A stretch of DNA of 64,000 nucleotides. It comes from Codonopsis lanceolata. Its lineage: Eukaryota > Streptophyta > Magnoliopsida > Asterales > Campanulaceae. The notes beneath the pieces are model-generated. The model did no database searches. It saw only the letters and a list, made by a program, of their open reading frames with translations, and was not told the DNA's origin. This document shows, in pieces, positions 35,314 through 45,843 of this stretch. Each line of letters begins with the position of its first letter. Position 1 is the first letter of the stretch. A program made the translations under genes and the position numbers. The stretch spans positions 10,362,767-10,426,766 of the forward strand of contig CM028382.1 of the NCBI GenBank assembly GCA_013146195.2. The letters are read 5' to 3'.

Positions 35314-35741
35314 TAGGTCTGTCAATGAATCGGATATGTATAGGTAAATTCGAATCCGATCTAAAATCATATATCACCGATTCGATCCGATAATCCGAAG
35401 GATCAGGTGTATGTCAATCCATATCCGAATCCGTTACCCGTTAACATATCCGATTAAATATCCGATCTGATCCGAAATATAAATATATGAATAAAAAACA
35501 ATTAGAATATGAAAGAGAGGAAGATCAAAAGACAACATACATATATAATTGTGTATATTATGTATATGTATAATAAGAAATATATTATTTTCGGATCGGA
35601 TTTAGCTAAATCCATATCCGATCCGTTAATAAATAAATTATCAAATTTGGATTCGAATTCGGATTATTGAATCATTATATAAATCCATATCCAAAATTTC
35701 AGATCGGATTCAGACCAAAATTCGATCCATCGACATGCCTA
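35314..35741. mobile_element. hAT-type element, GGATCGGAT family (uninterrupted copy)
   Basis: 428 bp, ends TAGGTCTGTCAATGAATC and its inverse ending in CATGCCTA, with a perfect 8-bp duplication TAACAAAA (35306-35313 and 35742-35749). In reverse it reads through GATAATTTATTTATTAACGG, the exact sequence interrupted in the copy at 19011-21141. Confidence 0.9.
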
Positions 35742-36021
35742 TAACAAAACGTAAACCGAAACATGGGACTTCAGTTTCGTGAATAATAAGGGACAAAGAA
35801 ATCGGCTTAAAAGTCATGCACCTTTCCCTTCCCTCAGGCTGACATAAAATATTCAAGTAAAGAGGCGTGCCAAATACGTTGTCAACGAATTTAAATCGAA
35901 TAAATATTCAATAATGACACTCTTGGTAGTTTTTTTTCCCCCTCATCGGCCTCGCATCCTTTTTTCTCTATCTCAGTTACATTTTTACATAACCATTATT
36001 TTCTAATTAATTAATCTCTTA

Positions 36022-36372
36022 TACGTCAACTAAACCTGACAATTACAATTTGAAACCCGTTAATCCATACAACCCAACTTGAAAATTACTCGAACCAACC
36101 CAAACCGTTGATATTTTTGGTTCGAAATGAGTAACCCATTTCAACTTGAAAATTTTAACAGATTAAGTTCGGTTGGGTTAAAGCGGGTCAAACCCGTTAC
36201 TCATTTGACCCGATAGCTCGATAAATGTATGAAGTTTTGTAGGAGATGACTTATCTAAACCTAACTCATTTCGACTCGTTTGGTATTCGGCTTCTAATGG
36301 GTTCTGAAATTCAACCCATCACCCATCTCAACACGACTCAAGCCCGACACAACCTACCCAATTAACATGCCT
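36022..36372. mobile_element. hAT-like remnant
   Basis: Begins TAAACCTGACAATTACAATT and ends AATTAACATGCCTA, matching in reverse the ends of the element at 34005-35181. The interior has AACCCGTT and CGGGTCAAACCCG words. No convincing target-site duplication. Confidence 0.5.
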
Positions 36373-36772
36373 AAGTCTGTCAACTGATATCGTGGTGCTC
36401 TAATCTTAAAGGTGCAAAATATATTCTTGTTCAACCACTTCTTATTGGGTAAAAATGTTCAGGAATCTGAAGCCTGGAAACCAGCCAAGACACCAGCCAA
36501 AGTTGACAAATAAGTTTTCTTGATTCAAGATTAACTAGTTTAATATTGCCTAGAATTAAATAACCACACTCTCTCCAATCTCCATGAATACATGATGCTT
36601 GACCTTTCCATCTAAACCCATCTAAAGTACAAAAATCAATAAAGTAGCAAACTTATTAAGCAACCTTGACTTAAAGATCTTTTCACTCATCAAGAAACCT
36701 TAGACACAAACATCATAGAAAAAAAATGTTGGTTTTAGTCTATAACCTTCATTTCATTTCAAGCTTCTTGTT
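36373..36772. other. Upstream region of the first Fringe-like gene
   Basis: No repeat recognised. This 400-bp stretch should hold the promoter and 5' leader, but I see no distinct TATA box or other element that I would name. Confidence 0.35.
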
Positions 36773-38781
36773 ATGGCTACCAACTCAGGATTTTCATTCG
36801 AGTTTGTAGCTCATTCTCTCTGTAAAATATTGGCAATTTCAGCTCTAACTTTTTATATGATCGCCATTTTCCTTTCTAACCATCCAACTTGTACTCCGGG
36901 TACCGAACAAATCTTCTCTTCTCAACGCATCCCTTGGCCATCTTCACAACCAAATCGCACATCTTCTCCCACTAATATCGACCACCTCGTGTTTGGACTA
37001 GTTGGTTCCACGAAGGCATGGAGACATCGAAAGTCTTACATAGAATCATGGTGGCGACCAAACATTACAAGGGGATATATCTTTCTCGATACTCCTCCCA
37101 CAGAAGATCTCCTCCCTTGGTCACTGGCTTCCCCTCCTTTTAGAGTCTCCGATGACAACACCAAATTGTTACAAGAGAGTAAACATATCGCCCCCATCAT
37201 GGTTCGTATGGTACATGCCATTTTGGAAGTGTTTAGAGAGGGAGATGAAGGGGTTAGATGGTACGTTATGGGGGACGATGACTCGATTTTCTTTGTTGAT
37301 AACATTGTTGATGTTTTATCCAAGTACGATCATACTAAGTTTGTCTATGTTGGTGGTCATTCTGAGAGTCTTATGGCCAATTTTATTCACTCGTTCGAAA
37401 TGGGGTTTGGTGGAGCTGGATTTGTGTTGAGTTATGCTTTGGCCAAAGTGTTGGTGAAAAATTTAGAAGATTGTCTAAAGAGGTATCCGCTTTTGTACGT
37501 TGCGGACCAAATTTTGATGTCTTGTGTTGCTGATTTGGGAGTTTCTGTGATTTTTGAGAAAGGTCTTCATCAGGTACTAACGCCTTTCCATTTTTATGCC
37601 TTAATTTTTTACGTTCTTTTACTAGATCTAATCTCTTTGAAAGTTTGGAAAAAAGGATCTTTTATTTCTAATATTTTACCAAGTTGACATGTCTAGCTAG
37701 TAATTGCAGATTGATCTTCGTGGGGATATATCTGGTCTTCTGTCCTCCCATCCTCAAGCTCCATTGCTCTCGCTCCACCACTTTGACATTGTAAAACCAA
37801 TCTTCCCTTCCATGAACAGGATCGATTCAACAAAACATCTCATGAAAGCAGCAAATATTGATCAGTCCCGTTTACTACAACAAACTGTATGTTACCATAA
37901 GCCAAGAAACTGGTCTTTCTCCATTTCATGGGGATATTCTACACATATTTATGAGAAAGTTATCCCTCGAAGTGTGTTGAAGAAACCCCTTGAGACATTC
38001 AAACCGTGGGTGCAGAATGCAAGGCCGCCACTTCACTTGTTCAATACGCGACCACTTACAAATGATCCATGTGAAGCTCCTCATGTATATTCATTTGATT
38101 CCGTAGAAAAAACTTCTGGGAACGAAATTATCACGAGCTATGTTCGATCATCAACTCGTAAGTTGCCGGCTTGTTCATCAAGTGGGAATCATTCAGCGGA
38201 TTATGTCTCGAAAATTCAGGTTTTTTCGTCTATGGTGAAACCTATTGAGGTAAGTAACCATTATGCTATCTGTGCGTGCCTGGAAGTTTGGTGCTTAATC
38301 TTCTAATTTCTTACAAAAGATAGTCAATTGGCAACATGGAAAAATGATTATCTCAGCCAAATCCGATTGAAAGCAAAAATGAAAATGGGATGATGTTTCC
38401 GAGAAAAAAAAAAGTGGCATGGTTAACTTGAATCCAAAAGAAAGAGGTCCATTAGGCTCCAGTTATATAGGTGTAACCTAGTGTGACTTACTAATTCAAT
38501 GACAAAAATGCCCTTCAAATTTTCCATCCAATTTTTTCGTAGACCCCAATTCTCCAAAGGTTGGGTTGGGGTTAACCACACTCCAAAACTTCATTTACTG
38601 TAATGTAAGCACAAGGTACAACATTTCATACTTTATGTTTGGACGTAGTGAGAACTAATGCCCCGTCTTTGATCCCTTGCAGAGTGGGAAAACAGAATGT
38701 TGCGACGTTCTAAATGTAGGTGACGAAGAGATGGCTGAGGTCAAAATTAGGGCTTGCTTGGAGGATGAGATAATAGCTTGA
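36773..38781 (+). CDS. Fringe-like DUF604 putative glycosyltransferase, gene 1 of 3
   Basis: Predicted type II membrane protein of 479 aa. Exons 36773-37573, 37710-38249 and 38683-38781 (801, 540 and 99 bp), all GT-AG and in phase. A single membrane segment (about residues 16-34) is followed by a short stem, then the Fringe-related/GT31-like domain. It has WWRPNITRGYIFLD, a DDD triplet at 168-170 (in YVMGDDDSIFF, the expected nucleotide-sugar/metal site) and GFGGAGFVLSYALA. Exon 2 continues with the DUF604 part (LLSLHHFDI, RLLQQTVCYH, WSFSISWGYS, PCEAPHV). Exon 3 ends with a CCDV motif. A Golgi place and sugar transfer are inferred from the family; the acceptor is unknown. Gene 2 has identical exon lengths, so the two are the closest pair in the cluster. 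Confidence 0.92.
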
Positions 38782-38999
38782 GGTAGGTGTAACATTAAAT
38801 CGATTAGTTTTGTTTTGGAAGTTACGAAAAATATTACTCCTAATTTATACATATACAAATTTAAAATTGCTGAATTTGAGTTATTTCTTCTTTGATATGG
38901 TCTTGTTAGTTGTTACTTCCACTAACTCCAAAGTTGCAAATGACCAAATGACCCAAGTCGAATAATCTGATATTTGTTTGTAAATATTGGGAAAAAAAG

Positions 39000-39092
39000 G
39001 AGATATTTTATGTGTCAAATTTTTATTTCAAAGACATCTAGTTTGACTCAAAATGTCAAAAAACGACAATAATTTAGGAACCGAAGAAGTAA
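39000..39092. mobile_element. Stowaway-type fragment
   Basis: TAGTTTGACTCAAAA, GACAATAATTTAGG and GAAGAAGTA match the right arm of the hairpin MITE at 12816-13070. The left arm is missing. Confidence 0.5.
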
Positions 39093-39433
39093 TATATAAA
39101 TATCAAAATATATGGTCTCGAAAAGAATAACATCTATGCTCACCAAGTATCAAAATTTGTGCATAATCAAAATTAATAAGTGGTTTAAAAACAATAAAAA
39201 ATGGAGTACTGCAAATGAATTTATAATAATGTCATAAGTCAACTTTGCTCTAAAGAAATTGGCCGTTTTGGACATTGATTTTTAGTTCGCTAACTTTGCT
39301 CTAAAAAATTATTTTGAAGGAATAAAATGAAAAGTAATTGATGGATTTAAATTTTTAGTGTTGTCAAGATATGATTTATTTGAGAAGATACGAAAAAATA
39401 AAATAAAAAAAAATGCTCAAATTTAAGCAAACT
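39093..39433. other. Gene-free AT-rich stretch
   Basis: No gene recognised. Confidence 0.4.
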
Positions 39434-39448
39434 AGTGATGCATTTGTG

Positions 39449-39544
39449 GCCCATAAGGGGGTGACCCAGTGATAGACATAGAGCTTCAAAAAGTGTGAGG
39501 TTCAGTTCGATCCCTTCCCATGCCCCCCTTAGGAAGAAAAAAAA
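39449..39544 (+). mobile_element. tRNA-derived SINE with perfect 15-bp TSD
   Basis: 96 bp: a degenerate A box (GACCCAGTGATAGACATAG), a B box (AGTTCGATCCC), CTTCCCATGCCCCCCTTAGG and an A tail. It is flanked by identical 15-bp copies of AGTGATGCATTTGTG (39434-39448 and 39545-39559). The intact duplication points to a fairly recent insertion. Same family as 9838-9932. Confidence 0.92.
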
Positions 39545-39759
39545 AGTGATGCATTTGTGTGTTGCACGATTTGTACTTGGGTGTAAAATCATATACTCAA
39601 TCAAAGTTAAATAATATATAATTAAAAAGTTTAATATGAATAAAATAAATAAAAAATGATAAACAATATAACAAAAAAATCACATAATTTTTTTAAAAAG
39701 TTATTATAAATTTTAAAATACTTCTTTATATACAACATTTTTCATTGAAGATGTACGAT

Positions 39760-40715
39760 TATTACAACTATTACTATCATATAAAAAAATTAAAAACCCT
39801 TAAGATTAGTAACTCTAACCAAAGCGACTTACTGATAATGACTAAAAATAGAGTTTTTTTTAAAAGAAGTCTGACACTAGACACTTTTATTTATAAACAT
39901 TTCGTAAGACACCATCAGCGTAAATTGTCTTCTTTGAAATTTGAATGAAATTCAATGATCAGATGGTGTCAGTGATATTTTTGAAATAAAACAGTACCAC
40001 CAAAATGACCATTTGAAAGAACTCGACCTTCTAAAACATGATTTCTTAACCTTGTAATAATTAATTGCGTGCAAATACATAACTCAAGGAAATTGTCAAT
40101 GTTACGAAGCAACATTAATGAAGTTCCAACCTTCAAATTTAATTCATGATTTAGGATTCCAAAATATGAAATTTCATTTAAAACTTTAGAAATATCTATA
40201 TTGTTCAAAAGATCAACTTTTCTATCAAAATTACACGAAAAATCTTAGCTCAAAAACAATCTTCCTTTTGAATTGCTCTTCAATACCATGTAAGCATTTA
40301 TTAAATTAACCACATAAAGAGTCGCATCTAGAATAACTCCCTTTTCCAAAAACGATGAATCATCAGGACTGTTTTCAAATGAAGGATATGTGTTTTGTAC
40401 AATTGGAGCGATTAGATCGTTGAATTCCTTAAGGAGCACTTGACTGAGAATATCAACATAAGTACAATTATCATTTGGTTCACCAATTTTACCATCGTCA
40501 ATCTTCGCAATCCAACCGACAAAAAAAGTTTCAATTATTCGGAACTATCGTTGGGCCCATACTTTGTATCTCTTATTCGTTGTCAACCTCAATACATGTG
40601 AATCTTTTCACAAATATAATGAATTAATAGTGAGATGAATTATGTCTTATGTACTTCCTTTTGGAATCACATGCAATATCTATCAAAAATCTCCACCAAA
40701 CACATATATTTGAAA
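39760..40715 (-). pseudogene. Helitron helicase (Pif1-like) remnant
   Basis: Read on the minus strand in several frames, this gives the C-terminal half of the Helitron Rep-helicase in the proper order. GGDF and ILHVIPKGST lie near 40690-40660, then TINSLYLW, VGWIAKIDDGKIGEPND near 40520, then IVQNTYPSFEN and LDATLYVVNLINAYM near 40300. NHELNLKVGTSLMLLRNID follows at about 40160-40100, then LIITRLRNHVL, FKFQRRQFTLMVSY near 39910, and YQVALVRVTNLKGF near 39800. Several frameshifts and stops interrupt it, so it is dead. The N-terminal Rep domain and Walker A motif are not visible, and I did not find the 3' hairpin or CTRR end of a Helitron. Confidence 0.85.
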
Positions 40716-40964
40716 AAAAAATATTATTAATTTTGGAATACTGCTTTATAAATAATATTTATCATTGAAAACGTACGATTATTACTTTTAATTCTATAAG
40801 GGGTGGTTTTAAAGTATGAAGTTGTATTTATCCTTGCATACGAATTGCTAATACTAAAACAGTGAGGTAATCTTTCTTGCTACCAAATAAAAGCACCACA
40901 AAAAAATACATTTAAATTTTGGATTGGTAATTTTCAAATAACCTTTAAAAAATACAAATGTTTA

Positions 40965-41026
<62 letters not shown>

Positions 41027-42044
41027 TAGTCAAATATCAAACTATTTGTTATATCTAATAAAAAAAGAATTGAAGTCGAAATAACAGACTCTAAACAAAA
41101 CCTCCAATACAAAAATATTAGGAATAACATATTATACAATATAATTTTTATACAACTATTCAATAACAAAAGTTATTGAGTTTAGATTTTTAGTGTGTCT
41201 TGAGAAAAGTCTTACAACATATTGTTGATATTTCGCTAGGTCTCCTTCCTTTTTTCGAAATATGTAGCCACATCAACCCCCAATAAACTTTAACATTGAA
41301 TACCTTCAAACCATTTCACAGCTAGGTTATTTAGATTTCCTTTTTATTTTTTTTAAATAAAATTTTGAGAAAAATTTGAATGATACAAATTTGAATTTCG
41401 ATTATTACTAAAAAAATTGAGAGTTTAATTTAACTAAGTATGAAAAATATATAGATCTTCTAGTTAATTAATTATATCAAAGTATACTTATCAATATGCA
41501 TCTTTACTTTAATTATCTTATATGAGAAAAAAATTAAGCATATGATTTTTTTTTTCCAATTTGTTTTTCAAAATGGAAAAAAAAAAATATAATCCCAACT
41601 TTTTATGTTGGACATTTGTTTTTATAAATTTAATTTTGATAAAAATGGAAAAATAAACATCAGTTATACACTTTTTGACTTCATGAAAATGAAGAAAAGC
41701 ATTATATATCTGCATATTTTTGTAAATATTTGTAAAATTAAAGTTCATATTAGCATTGGCCTATTACCGATTAAGTTGAATAAATATATATCTTTTGTAA
41801 ACTAACTTTAATAGGTTAAAGTTTTTTGCAAATATTAGACCTGAAGTTTTAAACATTTAGGCTGGACAAATAAACTAAGATTTTTATTTGTTAATTTAGG
41901 TTAATTTTTTTTAAATATATTATACCTGAATTTTTAAACATGTCGGCTAGACAAATATATTAAGAATTTTATTTTTTAGCTTCAGATTTGATTAAAATGG
42001 AGTAGAAAAATCTCATATATATGTATATATGTATTTATTTATCT
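40716..42044. other. Gene-free AT-rich stretch
   Basis: No gene. It contains the (AT)n run at 40967-41020 and two diverged ~85-bp units at about 41826-41985 (CCTGAAGTTTTAAACATTTA and CCTGAATTTTTAAACATGTC). Confidence 0.4.
40967..41020. repeat. (AT)n microsatellite
   Basis: About 27 uninterrupted AT units. Confidence 0.95.
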
Positions 42045-42106
42045 ATTTTTTTTATAGGTAAGTGTGACCTCTAGTCTTGCTATCTCTCCCACCCCTTGGG
42101 TCAAAT
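42045..42106 (-). mobile_element. Truncated SINE
   Basis: In reverse it reads GACCCAAGGGGTGGGAGAGA, then AGGTCACACTTACCTATAAAAAA. These are the head and tail of the SINE at 28248-28356 with the middle (including the B box) missing. Confidence 0.7.
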
Positions 42107-44464
42107 ATATATTTATTTTCTTATAAATTTGTCAATTATTTGTTAATCTAAACTTACGATCTATAGATTTCACATATAAAATTGCTTGAATTTTTATAAG
42201 TATCCGGCAGTTAAACACAAAATATTTGAATGACAATAAGAGTAATGCATATGTTGATACTTTATACAATAATTATTTTTCTGGACTATTACCATTATCG
42301 GTGGCAAGTAAATGTTAAGAGTAAATTTATTGTAGATAATTGGTTACTAATTTGTCTTTTTTATTTACTAATTTATATGAAATTGTCTATAAATTTCATA
42401 ATATGTCATAATTATGTACGTTTATATTACTTTTGTATGGAGTAAATTATTTGAAATCTGGTTGTTAGATTATTTATTGATATTATTTATATATAAACTT
42501 GTTATAAAATATAGAAAACAATTTTTTAGAATAATGAAAATACTTAATTAAGCACCTCGAACAACAAACTGGTTCTAAAAAATCTTTAAATTTTAGAACT
42601 ATAAGAATCTAAAATTTATAAGAATGAAGAAGAATTAAACTTTTCATAAAACTACTCATATTACTCATAAATTAAGCTTCAAAATATCTAAACAAAATTA
42701 TTTGTTTCAAAGTATTTACTATATTTAGTTCATACACTTCATACGGTTGCAAATAACTATGGTTGATAAGCATTTTATATGCTCCTTGGAGAAACATTAA
42801 TTTAATGCATGTGTTCTTTTACTAATTTGTCTTTGTCTATTAACAAATTTATCTGACATTCATCTTTTATATTTCTTGTTACATCAATGAATAACTTTTA
42901 AATAAAGTTACTTAAAATATTAAAGCTTTAATGAGGTAATGATAGTATTCTATGTTGAACAATACATTATTTAGTAAGTCTGTTAATGTAATTCGTTTTT
43001 TACTAAACGAAAAAAAAATATTATCATTATTTTGGACGGTTACTAAAAATATTTCTTTAGTAAACTATTAACTAATTCATTAGTGATGTGAAGTAACTAT
43101 GTTACTTTGATTTATGGTTTTAAACTAGTTTGAATAATGCTGCATTGTAATTATTTGTCAAAACTATTATTAATAATGATGGCAAATAATTTATATTGAA
43201 TCGATTTTTTCATCATTTAATATTATTTCTGGGAGTTTATACTACCATGGTGAAAATTTAGAAGCCAATATGCCAATTACAAATGTAAAAAAATATTTAA
43301 TTAAAAAAATAAATGTGAAATCGGATATAAAAATAAATTATTCAATATTTCATATTATTTTGATATTGTATTTCTTGTCATTTCGTAAATCATAATGAAC
43401 TATATTAAATGATATACAATTTGTTTACATTAAATGCACTAAAGATATTTGTAAAGTTATTTGAATCTGAAGAATTGTTGTCAACTTTATTAATTGATTT
43501 TCATTTTCATTTTCAAAAAAGTTATGACAAATATACAAATTATAAATGTTTCTAAATTTGGAAAATCACTTTTGGCCTTTTATATATGTATAGATACTGG
43601 GCAAATAAGCCAAGTATTTGAAAATCAATTATGTGATGATAACAACTAAATTAATTCACCATTAATAAATTTAGTGGACAAGTTAATTTTTTTAACAGAA
43701 ATAGATTATTTCTAAACTAAATTACTCCCTCGTCCCTATACTTTTGTCATGCTTTCACTTTTTGTGTGTCCCGCAAATATTATCTTGTTTAAAAGTTTTT
43801 TTTTAGGACACGGGGTAGTATCATTGGTTTTGATTCCAATAAAAGTAACACAAATGATTGTTAGTGAAGTAGGATAGTTAAGTCGGCGATGATTTGAAAA
43901 ATGTATGCGATATTACTTTTTTAAAAATGACAAATATGATTTGACGGTGTAAACATCTAAGTGGCACTAAAACTAAAACTTATAAAAATATAACAAATTA
44001 GCTCGAACTCGAGCTTATAATATCATGGCTCTAAATTTAATTTTTCTCTTAATGGAACAACAATAAATGCATTATTATTAATTTAAGAGTAAGTACATTC
44101 CTAGTATATGTAAGAAATTTGAGACTTGAATATCATGCTTGAAATGGGAATTATATGTTTGCTAGTACTTGTTTAGCCATTAAATTAGCAAAGACATTGA
44201 CAACAATAAACCAATACATTAATTGACTAAAAAAAATAAACCCAAACTAATACTGTACATTAAATAGTGATGAGGGAAGCCAAACTAATTTAAGGTAAGT
44301 TAGTTATAAGCCATTTATTATAAATTAGCTTCTCAAGATAAATGGAGTATGGCCTTAATCAATTTAATTGTTTTACCAAAAGTTAGTTAATGCGTGCCTT
44401 TATAACAACAATTTAATAGCATATTGCAAAATATAAATCGTTTTAGAGCTTTTCAAAATATAAT
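42107..44464. other. Gene-free AT-rich stretch
   Basis: No gene recognised over 2.3 kb. A Stowaway-like end (CTCCCTCGTCCCTATACTTT) lies at about 43725 without a partner. Confidence 0.4.
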
Positions 44465-44720
44465 ATTTTACCCGTTTTAAAATATATGTCGTTTTAGAGC
44501 TTTTTACACAGATCAAAAAAACATATTGTAAAGACTAAATGTCCTTATTTACTTTATTTCAAACATTAATAAGGTGTCTTTTGATAATCTTACCTAAAGA
44601 GTCAAACACAAGTTACGGAATCAATAAATATGGGTAGAATTAGAAAAAAAATTTATTGAAAATTGCAAAGTAACATCTATTTTGAAACAAAAAAACTCTC
44701 CCAAAACGACTTATATTATG
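44465..44720. mobile_element. Worn Stowaway MITE, family B
   Basis: Reverse-orientation relative of 34631-34895: TTTTAAAATATATGTCG, AGAGCTTTTTACACAGATC and CTAAATGTCCTTATTTAC correspond in order to the inverse of that element. The ends are degraded. Confidence 0.55.
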
Positions 44721-44965
44721 ACGTTTGGAATAAGTTGTTTAATCAAAGCGGATCTTTCATTTCCACGGCTACAAATTAGAACTTTTTGAAAATTGTTGTG
44801 TTTTAAAAATAGTTACGTCAAATTGATAGTTTTTAAAATAAAAATTCGACGTGCATTTTTTTAGAATTTTAAAACCATTAAAAACGTAATTTATGTAAGG
44901 TACTACAAATTACTTGTTTTATAGTTTTGGAACAATTAAATAATACACGTTAAATTTTAATCTGA

Positions 44966-45298
44966 AAGACAGTTAAAACGCAGCTTTTGAAAATGCAGCT
45001 TTTTTTATAGTTTTTGAAAACCCAATTTTTTTAAAACGCAACGTTTTTAAAACGTAGCATTTTCATAACACAGTTTTTTTCTTGTAAATACGTTTGAGAA
45101 ACTATTTCAAAACGCTATTTTTTAAAACAGAATAGTTGTAAACACAACATATTTTCAAAACGGTCTAAATTGGAGCGTTTCAAAACGCTACACATTTTTA
45201 AAACGATGCGTTTTAAAACGCTGCATTAAAACATTTTTAAAGAGAAAACGTTTTTTTTTTATCAACGTTTTGATCAAAACGCACCACCAAACTAGCAC
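44966..45298. mobile_element. MITE with CTAGTTTGGTG ends (Harbinger-like family)
   Basis: Same orientation and interior words as 48906-49181 (AAAACGCAGCTTTT, AGTTGTAAAC, TTTTGATCAAAACGCACCACC). The left boundary is uncertain. Confidence 0.6.
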
Positions 45299-45384
45299 TT
45301 AATTAATTTGAGTCTAAAACGTCAAAACAAAATGATTATTTAGGAATGGAGAGATTTTTTTTTTTGAAAAAAATGCTAACGTAA

Positions 45385-45742
45385 GAGCATCCACACCGTT
45401 GGCTTTGCCAACTTCTTAGTGCTTAGGAAATTGTGTTTAGTGACCACATATGAATTTTTTGGATCCAACTAGGAGAGAGAGAGTGTTTGAGCTTCCTAAT
45501 TAAAAACCTGTGGGAAGGAGAGAGAGTGAGGGGACATCAGTTCACTTTCTCGGGTGTGTGTGTGGGGTGGGGGGTGGGGGTTTTGTTTTTATTAGATGAT
45601 GTTAAATTTTTAATATTTTTTTGTGTAAAAAGATTATACAATAAAAATATATATTTTTAAGTGGATAAAAAAATAAAAATATATAGGTAGCAATAAGACC
45701 CAATTAAGAAATTGTATAAGAATTTATAACATTGGGATGCTC
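45385..45742. mobile_element. Tourist-type MITE just upstream of Fringe-like gene 2
   Basis: 358 bp with ends GAGCATCCACACCGTTGG and ATTGGGATGCTC, flanked by TAA (45382-45384 and 45743-45745). It ends 101 bp before the start codon of gene 2, so it forms part of that gene's promoter or leader region. It contains a G-rich tract (45556-45575: runs of four, six and five G) that could form a quadruplex. Confidence 0.85.
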
Positions 45743-45843
45743 TAACTTATTCTCCTAGAACACATTTATCGACGTACTTGTATAGTATAATATATATAGC
45801 TAGATAGATCAGTTGGCTTTTATTTTTGACTTATTTCATTTCA

